The notes under the pieces were generated by a model that worked only from the letters and a program-made list of their open reading frames with translations, was not told the origin of the DNA and searched no databases. From Rapana venosa (Eukaryota; Mollusca; Gastropoda; Neogastropoda; Muricidae), in the NCBI GenBank assembly GCA_028751875.1, contig CM054144.1:16509001-16573000 (forward strand): a DNA stretch of 64,000 bases. The letters are read 5' to 3'. Made by a program: the position numbers and the translations under genes. Positions 23,425 through 34,640 of the stretch are shown piece by piece (positions within the stretch are counted from its first letter, which is position 1; each line of letters begins with the position of its first letter).

Positions 23425-23645
23425 ACCATTAAGGTAGCTGCATTCCGTCTTCCGGGGTGATATCTGAACAGGAAACCAGTGTGCATGCGGGTTGTTTGTT
23501 TGCTTTTTTTCTAATGTTGTCATTTGTTCCGGAGGTGGAGTCAGTACTGATGTTAAGTCTAGGGGATAAATCCCATCGAACAGGCAACTCAGTGGCAGCA
23601 CGAACCTGGGCCGTCAGATCGCGAGCTCAACACTACTGGTATCCT
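23425..23645 (-). mobile_element. SINE family B, partial
   Basis: Read on the minus strand, it has a degenerate tRNA-like head (GATCTGACGGCCCAGGTTCG) and a segment matching other family B copies. It ends in the GCATTCCGTCTTCCGG-related block seen also at 37655 and 55565. The internal core is poorly preserved. Confidence 0.6.
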
Positions 23646-24814
23646 CCACCTTACCCAATTCATACTCTGACCGCTATTTCCCAGCAAACTTGACATATTT
23701 ATCAAAAGATCTGTTACCTGTTTCTACATTGCCAGAAAAAAACAAACCAATTGTCATCGCACTGAAAGCTGTTCCCCAGTAAACCTGACACAATACTTAC
23801 GAAAACATGTTTTTTCTTGCTGCAAAACTAGAAAAATAGTCATTGCAACATTAGTTGTTTACCAGGACACCTAAGCAAATAACTGCTTAAAAATATCCGT
23901 CCCCTGTTGCAACATTACTAGAGAAACTGAAAGATGTTTATCACAGAGTCTGACAAAGCCTTTGTGAAAAGTTTTTAGCAATCCCTTTTTCCCCATGCCT
24001 AAACCGAATACACACATTGCCAGCCTGACTGACACACTGAGTGTACAGCTTTATGTGAAGAGCGAGTATGACAGATAAATAAGCAATTAAGCATACGCAA
24101 CGTCTGAATGAAAGCCTGCCCCTTACAGTCTGTATAGATGTCTGTCTGTAAAATTGATGCGACCCCCAGCAGCGTATGCTTACAGTACAGTAAAAAGGTG
24201 AAAAATGAAAAAAAGTGAAACGGGAGGAAAACACGGCAAGGGTCTGAGGTCCACTTAGGCCCCGAGTGGTGTCCAGGGGCAAAGCACTGGTAGGGGGCAT
24301 GAGGAGGCAAAGTCCCCTGAAGCTGAGTATGTTTTAAAATCTGGAAATGACAATGGAAACCCACATTTTGAACACAGTACAGGAGTTTTTGTCCACAATA
24401 ATTTGCTGAGTTCAATCCTTGTTTTCTCCGCCTCTAAATCATAAAATTGTACACTGCATTTTCTAAGTGCTTACTTGTTTGTTAAACACTGACACTTCAT
24501 TAACAAATATATTCTAAACACTGATTCCCATTTAAGAAATAATTATGTGTGCACTGCATTTCGTGTGGATTCTAAAAATGCTTACCATCTGCACTGGATC
24601 CTACAGGTCCAGTCCACAGCACTATTTGTTCGAAAGGTAACTTTCATGAAGACAGAGACAGACACGAGAGAATGGGAAAGATATGATGGGAACCTTTATC
24701 GTGAAAGATTTACAAAATAAGAAAAACTAAGGATGCTAACGCACCCAAGTTCAAAACTACACAACAAAATTAATACGCACTTTACCAGATTGTTCAATAC
24801 TCTAGGGACTTACC
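23646..24814. other. Intergenic, no gene recognised
   Basis: Overlapping minus-strand frames (23941-24415) reach 138 codons but show no domain, signal or helix pattern. I regard them as chance. Confidence 0.45.
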
Positions 24815-25082
24815 TCAACAACTATTGGTCTTCCCCATTGCTTTTCTAAGTCCCGAGGAAGGGGGAAGAGTAAACACCCCAGACCGGAGATGGTTGCTGT
24901 CACTGGCTCTTTGTCCACTCGGCCAGCGTTGACCATGCACAGTGCAGTCAGCCAGTGTCACTGCCCCGTCTCCTTCCTTCCTGGCGGGGTGTGAGGTGTC
25001 CTGTACAGCTGGCCCGGCCCCCCAGCACGTGCATGGACTCGAGGAGGATGTCCACCACCCTGAAGGACCAGCAACCCGGAGG
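24814..25082 (-). other. GC-rich island with candidate exon or SINE head
   Basis: On the minus strand an ATG frame starting near 24934 runs 41 codons to a consensus donor (GAG|GTAAGT at 24814/24813). Other frames upstream are also open for 30-110 codons. The same DNA contains TGGCCGAGTGGACAAAG, close to a tRNA-Leu/Ser box A, so it could instead be a decayed SINE. The region is clearly richer in GC than its flanks. Confidence 0.3.
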
Positions 25083-25148
25083 TGGGGGGGGGGGGGGGGG
25101 GGGGGGGGGGAGGAACATTGCTTCCCCCCCCCCAAAAAAAAAAAAAAG
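25083..25148. repeat. Poly-G, poly-C and poly-A tracts
   Basis: About 28 G, then C and A runs. The Pro-rich and Gly-rich frames across it are artefacts. Confidence 0.95.
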
Positions 25149-25234
25149 AAAGCACATTTGGCCACAAGTTAGTTCCTGAAAACTTTGCTCTCTAGCTAGC
25201 AGACAGGGTGCTAGTCCTGCCCAATAGTAAACAA

Positions 25235-25415
25235 TGTGTGTAAGTGAGTGAGTGAGTGTGTGTGTGTGTGAGAGAGTCAATGTCAAACTTTATTTTCAGA
25301 TGGTACATTGAATAAGCAGTGCATTTGCTTTTTTTCATCAAGCCATATATCCACAGGGAAAAAAAGAGAGAAAAAAGATAAAATAATATGGAGAGAGAGA
25401 GGGAGAGAGGGAGAG

Positions 25416-25462
<47 letters not shown>

Positions 25463-25487
25463 TGTGTGTGTGTGTGTGTGTGTGTAG
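25235..25487. repeat. GT and GA/GT microsatellites
   Basis: GT/GAGT at 25235-25275, and GA passing into GT at 25388-25487. The block between (25278-25380) carries a minus-strand piece similar to LINE/SINE 3' ends (TCAAACTTTATTTTCAGATGG). Confidence 0.85.
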
Positions 25488-28403
25488 ATGATGATGATAG
25501 AAACGATGATGATATGGGTATGTGGTTATGGGAAGTTGGCCACAGTTGCATTGATGATGATGATAATGATGATGATGATGATAATTACAAGGGTGACTGA
25601 CAAAGGGAACACTACAGGGGCCACATATCCATCGATGATGATGATGATGATAGTGGTGTTGATGATGATGATGATGATGGTGATGTTTGTCAGGGGGGTG
25701 TGACCAAGGGAGGTGGTCTACATATGGGCTGATGATGTGGATGCTGATTAATGTGTATGACCTCGGATTGTTGGTCACACTTGCATTGATGATGCATGAT
25801 AATGATGATGATAATAACATGGGTGTATAACGAAGTAAATGGAAAGAGGTGTGCGACTTAGGAAAGTCAGTTTCACTGGCACTGACAGAAAATGATGTCG
25901 GTGATGATGACAGGGGTCTGTGACCGAGGGATGGGGACTTGCATTGATGGTAAAAATGATGGTGATGATAATGATGGAAAAGGTGTGTGACCAGGTGAGG
26001 TTGGCCACATTTACATTGATAATCACAATAATGTTATGATAATGGATTATGGTGAAAAGTAACAAAGTGGGCCAAGTGAGGGAACTTACAATGATGATGA
26101 CACAATTATGATGATAATGATGAAAATGAGAGCGCTTCGAGACAAGTGGCCTACATAAACTTTGATGATTATGATAATAGTGATGATTATAATGATATGG
26201 GTATGTGAACTAGGGAAATGATGACGATGATGACAATGATGATGATGATGATAATGCTAGTCAGCGGTATGTGACTAAGGGAAGTGAGCCACATTTGTGT
26301 TGATGGTCACCATGATCATGATGATTGGGGTGTGTGACCTGGGGAAGTTTGTCACACTTGCACTGATGATGATAATGATCATGGTGATGATGATGCTGAC
26401 AAGGATTTGAAATGAAAGGGACAATGACAGGAGTGTTTAACCTAGGTAAGTGGGTTTCACTTGCAATGATGATGATAATGGTGATGATGATGATGATGAC
26501 AGGGGTTTATGAGCGAGTAAAGGGGAGTTACATTGTTGATAACCATGATAAGGGTGTGTGACCAAGTGAAGTTGGTCACATTTACATTGATGACCATGAT
26601 GATGATTATGTTAACAAGGGTGTCTGACCAAGAGAATTGGCCCATACTTACAATGGTATTGTTGTTGATGATGTTGATGATAATGATGATGATATGGTTG
26701 TGTGACCAAAAGAAGTAGGCCACGCTTGTTTCCATGACGATGAAAATGATGATAATGATGACAATGGGAGTGTGTGACTGATGGAAATGAACCAAACATG
26801 CATTGGTCATGACGGTGATGATGATGATGATGATGATAAGGGTATGTGGCCATGGGAAGCTGGCTACAATTGCATTGATGATGATGTGAATAACAATGGT
26901 GACAGACACAGGGGAATGGGCCATATATGGATTAATGGTAATGATGATGATGATGATGATGATGACGATGATGTTTGTCAGGGGTATGTGACCAATGGAA
27001 GTGGTCTACATTTGCGCTGATGATAGCGATGATGATGAAGATGATTGTCTTTGACTTCGAAATATTGGTCACATTTGTACTGATAATGCATGGTAATGAT
27101 AACATGGGTGTGTAATCAAGTAAATGGAATAATGACAGGGGCGAGTCACTTAAGGAAGTTGGTTTCACTGTCACTGATAATAAAAGTGATGATGATTGAT
27201 GATATGTGTCTGTGACCAAGTAAAGGGGACTTGTATTGATGGTAACAATGATGGTGATGATAATGATGAAAAAGGTGTGTGACCAAGAGAAGTTGGCCAC
27301 ATTTATATTGATGATCGCAATAATGGTTATGGTGGCAAGGGTGTGTGGCCGTTAGAAGTTGGCCAAATGGCAATGTTAATGTTGATGATGATGATGACTA
27401 TAATAAAAATGATAGGTGAGTGTGACCAAATGATGTTGGCCACACTTATATTGATGATTATGATGATGACTATTGTGGCAAAAAGGACAAAGTGGGCCAA
27501 GTGGAGGATATTTCCAATAATGATGATACATAACTATGATGAAAATGAGAGGGTTTTGTGACCAAAAAGTGGCCCACACTAGCTTTGATGATGATGGTGG
27601 AGATGATGATAATGATATGGGTGTGTGAACAAAGGAAATGGGCCACATATGCATTGAAGATGATAATGAATGATGATGACGATGATGATAATGAATGATG
27701 ATGGTCTGAATCCATGGGAAGTTGGCCACAATTGCGTTGATGATGGTGATGTTGATGACAGGGGTGTATAATTGGAATTGGGCCACCATTGTTGATGAAG
27801 ATGACAATGATGATCATGATGATGATAATGCTTTTCAGGGGTATGTGATTAAGGGAAGTGAGCCCCGATTCTGTTGATGGTCACCATGATGATGATGTTT
27901 GGGGTGTGTGACCCAGGGAAGTTTGTCAGCTTGCACTGATGATGATAATGATGATGACGATGATGTTGACAAGGATATGTGGCCAAGTGAAGGGGATAAT
28001 GACAGGGGTGTGTAACCTAGGCAAGTAGTTTCACTTACAATAATGATGATAATAGTGATGACAATGATGACAAAGGTTTATGAAGGGGACTTACATTGAT
28101 GAAACCATGATAATGGTGTGACCAAGTAAGGTTGGCCGCATTTACATTCATGACCATGATGATGATTATGTTAACAAGGGTGTCTGAAGAAGAGAATTGG
28201 GCCAAACTTACTATATTGTTGATAATAATGATAATGATAATGATATGGTTTTGTGACCAAGAGAAGTGGGCCACACTTGTTTCAATGATGATGATAATAA
28301 TGATGGTGACTATAGGAGTGTGTGACCGATGGAAGTGAGCCACACAAGGTGGTGGTGATGATAAGGGTATGTCGCCATGGGAAGTTGGCCACATATCCAT
28401 TGA

Positions 28404-28437
<34 letters not shown>

Positions 28438-28480
28438 GGCAGTGGTCGTGATGGTAGTGGCGATGTTTGTCAGGGGTGTT
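25488..28480. repeat. GATGAT-based tandem array with higher-order structure
   Basis: About 3 kb in which blocks of (GAT)n alternate with a conserved spacer (TGTGTGACCAAG..GAAGTTGGCCACA..TTGATGATGA) at roughly 80-110 base spacing. Long blocks recur: 25680-26060 resembles 26960-27300, and 26330-26880 resembles 27890-28400. The basic array was therefore amplified in units of about 1.3-1.55 kb. His-rich, Met/Asp-rich and Ile/Ser-rich frames are artefacts of the GAT repeat. No gene. Confidence 0.92.
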
Positions 28481-28661
28481 TGACCAATATTTTTGGTCCA
28501 TTTATCTGGAATGACCTCCCTCTATCCCTTTGCCAAAATCCATTTGACACTTTCAAATCCAGCCTAAAGGCACACTCATTTCCTATCTGGGAAATTCACA
28601 TGTGTCATTAATTTCAATCAACCTCCTCCATCTCCATCACCTTGCCTTATCGTGTTACTTA

Positions 28662-28732
<71 letters not shown>

Positions 28733-28900
28733 TGTCTGTCTGTGCAAATGTACAATCTCTTTATCCTATTTGTGAACGGCTGCATGTGCGTGAATGATTT
28801 GAATACAAAAGCTTTGGTTTGTTTGATTTACAAGATTCAGCGCTATACAAATTCCATTGATTACTATTATTGTTATCATTATTATAATGTTACTTATTAT
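28481..28900 (+). mobile_element. LINE 3' end (L2/CR1-like)
   Basis: The plus frame at 28498-28590 reads IWNDLPLSLCQNPFDTFKSS, the usual last residues of CR1/L2-type reverse transcriptases. A (GT)n expansion lies at 28662-28738. The 3' UTR ends with TTACAAGATTCAGCGCTATA and an (ATT)-like tail at 28855-28890. It is strongly 5'-truncated. Confidence 0.75.
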
Positions 28901-28924
28901 CATCATCTCTGGCACACCTAATCC

Positions 28925-29105
28925 AGTAAAAAACCAAACCCCAACCCTAAGAGTCCTACAAGTTTACAGCGTGTCCCTGGTTCACCTCATCATGTGAATG
29001 AAAAGTCCTACAGTTGTACAGTTTATCTCTGGAACAACTTATCCCGTGCTTTAAGAGTCCTACAAGTTTACAGCATATCCCTGATATACCTAATCCAGTG
29101 AATAT
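28925..29105. repeat. 52-bp minisatellite, block 1
   Basis: Three units built on AGAGTCCTACAAGTTTACAG followed by a CCTCTGG.ACACCTAATCC stretch. The same unit occurs at 31385-31530 and 31805-32000. Confidence 0.8.
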
Positions 29106-29935
29106 CGGTTAGTCCGTTTCTTCTGTATGTTTGTCTTTCTTTCTTCTTTTTCGTTTCTTGCCCCTGTTCTGCACCCCGCCCCCCCCCCCCCCCCCCCCCC
29201 CCCCACCTCTCTCTTTTTGTTTCTGTTCTGTTCTTTCCACTTATTCAGTCACTAATTTCTTTGTTGTTGTTGTTACTGCCGTTTTTGGTTTTGTTCACCA
29301 TTTCTTAATTTTGCTCTTTCCGTAATTTGTTGCGTTTGCTGGTTGTTCTTGTGCTTCTACCACTGTCGTTCTTGTTCTTCACTTCACCTTCTTCTGTCTT
29401 CTTTGCGTTTTCTTCTTTTACCATCCAGTCTTTTTCTTTGTGTTTATTGCACCTTTCCGTTATGAGTTCCTTCTTCTTGCACTTCTGTTTCTTTGGCTTC
29501 TTTGGGTTTGTTTTTTTTCGTTTTCTTATGCTGCTAATTCTTATTTTTCAACCAAAAGTTCATCTGATCTCAACAAAATGCAAAAATTTAGAATGAAAGA
29601 ATACATATATACACTCTTCCATCCTTTATGCATCTATGCATACATGTCTTTATGTATGCAATCTCTGCCAAGCAAGTGCGCGCGTGCACCCACACGCGCG
29701 CGCAAACACACACACACACGCGCGCGCGCGCACGCGAAAAGTAATCATCTTGGTAACTGCATTTCCCACTTAAACCCATCTTTTTATATTTAAATAAGTA
29801 TCTATTTTGCTAACATTTCCCCTCCTCTAACAAAAAGCATGTTTGCTCATTCCTAATTCTTGCTCTAAATTTCACTCACACAGACGACCTAGCCATAACT
29901 TCTCTTATGCCCCTTTTTTTTCTATTCTTTTATTC
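29106..29935. other. T-rich spacer with C run and GC/CA tract
   Basis: A C run at 29177-29204 and alternating CGCG/CACA at 29675-29737. Short frames have no recognisable content. Confidence 0.5.
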
Positions 29936-30145
29936 TTTTATATCGAGGATAATGGAATAAACACTTATGTGCTTTTTTACACCCAGTCCCCGTGTGTATG
30001 CGATTTTGTAAATTTTGTCACCCGTTCCCACCGGCACACAATGGCCTACTCTTACGAAAAGCCAAACAGGATTTAACGTGAGTGCAAGATGTTCTGCGTG
30101 CGTTCGCACACGGGGCCTCGGTTTATAGTCTCATCCGAAGGACTT
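29936..30145 (-). mobile_element. SINE family B, 3' part
   Basis: Shares the GGATAATGGAATAA, AATGGCCTACTCTTAC and GGTTTATAGTCTCATCCGAA blocks with 50645-50995. The tRNA-like head is missing. Confidence 0.8.
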
Positions 30146-30920
30146 CCCACATACAGCTATCTATCCACCCCGCCCCTTCTGTCTAACATCCTTTTTACCC
30201 TATAATACCCCCCCCCCCCCCCCCCCCCCCTACTCCTTTTCACCTAAAAACGCATTTTAAAAAAAGGTTTGTTTCTGTGTCATGCCTTGTATCATGATAT
30301 CCACCTGCCTTTTGTGTCCACATGTGGGGCCAGGTTAAGAAATAAAGGTTAGTGTTAGAATTAACATTAGTAACTGGGAAAGAGTTGTCAGTCAGCTGGC
30401 TTGTCTGCCTGTATGCATGCATGCATGTGGACACAATGGCACGTAGACACAATGGTACCTAGCTTTTGACACAACAGTTTGGAAGTTTTCTTTAAATCAC
30501 AAATTGCCTGTCCTATCAAAAAGCCATATTTTTGTTTGTTTGCTTTTTTCTTCACTGATTAGATTTTAAATAACAATTTTTCACTTCTGAAATCAGCTCA
30601 GTGGTTTCCGGCAGCCTACCTGCGTATTCAAACAGGCTGTGGGTGTTTTCTCAAGAACCAAAATTAAGTAGCTAAACGAAGCAACAAGCCCAAAGGTACG
30701 GTTTTTTGTGCTTAGTTCCTGCATTTCCCCATTGTTTAATTATAATTCTCCAGCACTGAAATAACCAATTTCCGCCCTACTGTATTTTTTCCCCTTTAAA
30801 ATCGCGTCTGTTTCCAAAAGAACCCAAGTTGAATTAATGAACTAAGGTAGTAATTAGCCCCAAATAATATCACGTGAGAAAACTGGCTCTGTTATTATGT
30901 GCTAGCCTGAACGAAAGACC
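30146..30920. other. Intergenic, no gene recognised
   Basis: A C run lies at 30209-30230. The rest is AT-rich unique sequence. Confidence 0.5.
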
Positions 30921-31241
30921 AATGAATTTGTCAAGAGTCAAATAACACGGCTGGCAGGTCCACAAGAACCCCTTCTCACCATCGTCAAGAAGAAAAAGCT
31001 GACATGGTTCGGCCACGTCACCCGCCACAACACTCTGCCAAAAACAGTACTGCAGGGAACACTCGAAGGTGGCAGAAGGAGGGGAAGACAGAACAAGTCA
31101 TGGATGGACAACATCAGAGAATGGACCAGGATGAATGACTCGGCACTACTGCGCAGAGCCGAGGACCGAGATGGATGGAGGAGGCTTACCACGGCATCGT
31201 CTTTCGTGTCTCCCCCACGACCGCCAAGGTCACGGGTCTGA
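30921..31241 (+). CDS. LINE (RTE-like) reverse transcriptase, C-terminal end
   Basis: An open stretch ending in TGA (31239-31241). It contains KKLTWFGHVTRHNTLPKTVL, then a GRRRGR basic patch, a SWMDNIREWT block and a DRDGWRR block. This is the standard C-terminal signature of RTE-like and related LINE polyproteins. The stop runs straight into (TGA)n at 31239-31258, typical of the 3' tail in this group. Catalytic domains are missing through 5' truncation. Confidence 0.85.
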   Translation, partial: NEFVKSQITRLAGPQEPLLTIVKKKKLTWFGHVTRHNTLPKTVLQGTLEGGRRRGRQNKSWMDNIREWTRMNDSALLRRAEDRDGWRRLTTASSFVSPPRPPRSRV

Positions 31242-31258
31242 TGATGATGATGATGATG

Positions 31259-31378
31259 TATTTCTATTCCCACTACCTAGCTAGATGTGCGGGCCTGACT
31301 TGTCAGGCACTTAACGGCAGTAAAACACATTTTCGCTCATGACATCAGCTGTCTTTAGTGTTCATGAAAAAGAATAAC
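31259..31378 (+). repeat. Dispersed repeat family R, copy 3 (3' part)
   Basis: Contains GGGCCTGACTTGTCAGGC, CTTAACGGCAG and CATTTTCGCTCAT blocks shared with the copies at 270 and 5760. It follows the LINE tail above directly, so R may be the distal 3' UTR of a related LINE. Confidence 0.65.
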
Positions 31379-31384
31379 ACAAAG

Positions 31385-31530
31385 AGTCATTCAGTGCATC
31401 TCTGATACACCAAATCCTGTGCATAAAGAGTCTTCCAAGTTTACAGAATGGCACACATAATCCAGTGCATAAAATGGTCCCACAAGTTTACAGCACATCT
31501 CTGACACTCTTAATCCTGGGCATTTCAAAC
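31385..31530. repeat. 52-bp minisatellite, block 2
   Basis: About three units of the same repeat as 28925-29105. Confidence 0.75.
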
Positions 31531-31804
31531 ATGTATCCAGATTCACGCAAACCACTGTCGGCCATCGCTCTATTTGTGGTCCATGAACCAGGAACGATCT
31601 TTCTCTATCCCTTTGGCAAAAACCTACACTTGATACTGTCAAATCCAGCCTCTAAACACACTTATTTCCTAGCTAAGATCTACCCCCCTCATAATATATC
31701 CTAACTCTAAAGTCACCATTTTTTTTTAAATATACAAGATTGAGCACCACATGAATTCCATAAACTATTATTATCATATTATCATTATTATTATTATAAT
31801 TATC
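31531..31804 (+). mobile_element. LINE 3' end (L2/CR1-like), second copy
   Basis: Related to 28481-28900. It has a TCTATCCCTTTGGCAAAA block and a CTGTCAAATCCAGCCTC block, then ATACAAGATTGAGC and ATTATT-type tail sequence. The coding end is more decayed than in the first copy. Confidence 0.65.
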
Positions 31805-32000
31805 ATTATCATTATTGCATGAACAGAACCCTACAAGTTCACAGTGCACCTCTTGGCACACTCCCACTGCATAAAGAGTCCTACAACTTTACAGCGTATC
31901 CCTGATACATCTAATCCAGTGCATAAAAATGTCCTGCAAGTTTACAGTGCACCTCTGGCACACCTATACCACTGCATAAAGAGTCCTAAAATCTGCAATA
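31805..32000. repeat. 52-bp minisatellite, block 3
   Basis: About four units. It follows the LINE tail in the same order as at 28900-29105. Confidence 0.75.
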
Positions 32001-32084
32001 ATGGAGGGGGGGGGGGGTGTAAAACATAACTAAACAGCAACAAAAACCAACATCACACACGTGCATACACACCTGCGCCCTCAA

Positions 32085-32720
<636 letters not shown>

Positions 32721-32759
32721 GGGTAAAGGTGAGGGAGGAGTTTCACTAGACACAACACA

Positions 32760-33730
32760 TAACACAGGCCGGTACTCACCCCGCTACCACAGCTACCGTG
32801 GTCAAATGCTGAAGTCTGCGCTCGGGTTGACCACTCTGCCCATCTGTCTGTGATCTCTCATTCGCTTGACACTGTTAGATGTGTCTGGGGAAAATAAATG
32901 GCATGTCCTTTCCAGCTCCTCTCGTGGGCCTCACACCTTGGTTTGCATGGTTATCTCTATCGGCCACACAGTCTTCCTCAAGTCGCTGTATAGTGCGCAT
33001 CTTTTAAGGATGTGTTCGCTGGTCTGGTTTTCTTTAGGCCCTGCTGCATGCATACAGGGGAGAAAGAACGAGTTTCAGCTTTGTAAGCGCATGTGGTGCT
33101 TTAGCCTGTTGTGCCCTGTGTGGAGTCTTAGAATGATGCCATGGTTGTTGTTTTTTTTCTCTTTTGAGATGATGGAAGTCGTCCTCTACTCTGGGTCGGG
33201 CTAATGATTTGGTTATTGTTTTCTTTACATAGGTGAGGCTGTTTTCACACTGTTCTTTCTGTGCACCCTGTTTTGCAAGTACATCATTGCCAGGTATACC
33301 ACAGTAGGCATGAATCCATTGCAGCGTTACACGTTTGTTTTGCGTAAGGAGCTGTAGTTCCTGCTGGGTTCTGTTTCTTTGTGGACAGGGCTTGTAGGAC
33401 TGACAGAGCATGGGTGAAAAAAACCAACCACTTGCTGGCATTCCTCTTTGGAGTGTATGACCATGGTGGCAGCTTGTTTCAGGGGGGTGGGTTTCCTGTG
33501 TGTCCCTGTTGGAATGTTTGCTGTTTCTACTTCTCCAGATGGGAACTTGATCAGCGCTCCTGCTCCTCCATTGGTGACAGCATCTGACGCTAATCCGTCT
33601 GTGTAGACGTGGATCCGTGCTTGTCCCGAATATTAGTATTCTGCTGTGATTAGGCTCATCATTCTGCCCATCTGTTGGTCTGTGTCTGAGCTGGTCACTC
33701 TCCCCATCTGTCTGTCCATCCTGCAAACAA
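32760..33730 (-). pseudogene. LINE RNase H domain and C-terminus, frameshifted
   Basis: On the minus strand the frame at about 33610-33410 begins with HVYTDG, carrying the first catalytic Asp of an RNase H domain, and continues NGGAGALIKFPSGE. After a frame change in the A run near 33420, the second part contains VTLQWIHAYCGIPGNDVLAK, the C-terminal RNase H signature. A GPKENQTSEHIL...C piece (about 33050-32990) matches the terminal zinc-knuckle region of Jockey/I-like elements. Reverse transcriptase is missing on the 5' side. Confidence 0.82.
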
Positions 33731-33960
33731 CCGATCCTGAGTCATTAAATTCCGACACTTCACCCATTCCCTGTAAGAGCTCACAACAAAGAGGACAGTC
33801 TGGTGGATGGATGTGTTGATAGGGTTATTACAGTTTTTATCATAATGAAGGACTGAGGAGAATGTTTGATCATGATCCCTACTGCTAAAACCCCTTGCTT
33901 TTTTGTCCTCCGCAACTGTGGACAGTGGATTTTAAAATATTTGAAGATATGGTGACTTTA
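33731..33960. other. Spacer, no gene recognised
   Basis: Unique sequence only. Confidence 0.4.
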
Positions 33961-34250
33961 TCTATACATGGGGTGAAATAATCTAGTGGTTAGAGCATTG
34001 GGGTAACGATCTGATGGCAAAGGTTTGAGCCACAACTAAGAAGCCCAATCGAGGGGATTCTTCACCTGTAGTTCACATCAGGAGACGCCACTCCTCCGCA
34101 AGTCATTCACATTAAACTATAAACCAAGGTCCTGTTTGCGAACGCACCTGAACATATTGTGCACAAGTTAAAACCAGTTCCGCTTTTCGAAAGAGTAGGT
34201 CATTGCTGGCCAGTAGAAATGGATGACAATAGTGTTTTTTGGGGGTTTTT
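33961..34250 (+). mobile_element. SINE family B
   Basis: A tRNA-like head (TCTAGTGGTTAGAGCATTGG, box A; GGTTTGAGCC, decayed box B), then AAACTATAAACCAAGGTCC core and GTTCCGCTTTTCGAAAGAGT. The 3' end is truncated. Confidence 0.8.
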
Positions 34251-34257
34251 TTTAACC

Positions 34258-34365
34258 GCACCAACCACCTTGGCGCTGTGATTAGCACCTTGGGTTACAG
34301 ACCAGGAGGTCACGGGTTCGAATCCCATACGAGTTTCAGGGATTTTTCTGACTACAGCCAGTTTC
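34258..34365 (+). mobile_element. Short tRNA-derived SINE, family C, copy 1
   Basis: Box A-like TTGGCGCTGTGATTAGCACC and perfect box B GGGTTCGAATCCC, followed by AATTTTT/GATTTTT-type sequence. A second copy is at 39855-39935. No anticodon arm or acceptor stem of a true tRNA can be formed. Confidence 0.6.
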
Positions 34366-34464
34366 TTCTCAAAATGAGTTTTCTATGGGTTCATTAGGTA
34401 GACTTCAACTGTCATGGTTTGCATTTCTATTCCCAGTTTCGCCAATCCCATGTGTGGCTTGTGC

Positions 34465-34469
<5 letters not shown>

Positions 34470-34527
<58 letters not shown>

Positions 34528-34640
34528 ATGTGTGTGTTTTGATCTGTGTGTGTGTGTGAGTTTATGTGTGTGTTTATGTATGTGTTTTGATCTGCGTGTG
34601 TTTCGCACTGTGTATATGTTTTCATCTGTGTGTCTGTGCG
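34470..34640. repeat. (GT)n microsatellite and degenerate GT
   Basis: Pure GT at 34470-34525, then TGTGTGTTTTGATCTG-type variants. Confidence 0.93.

Noticed and set aside
23999..24415. 138-codon minus-strand protein
   Set aside because: Two overlapping minus frames are equally open, the composition is Cys/His-rich without pattern, and no splice or start context is convincing.
25338..28400. His-rich and Met/Asp-rich proteins
   Set aside because: They follow from (GAT/ATC)n repeats read in different frames on both strands.
34258..34365. True tRNA gene
   Set aside because: Box A and B are present, but I could not find an acceptor stem or anticodon arm pairing. A second diverged copy with the same downstream sequence points to a SINE.
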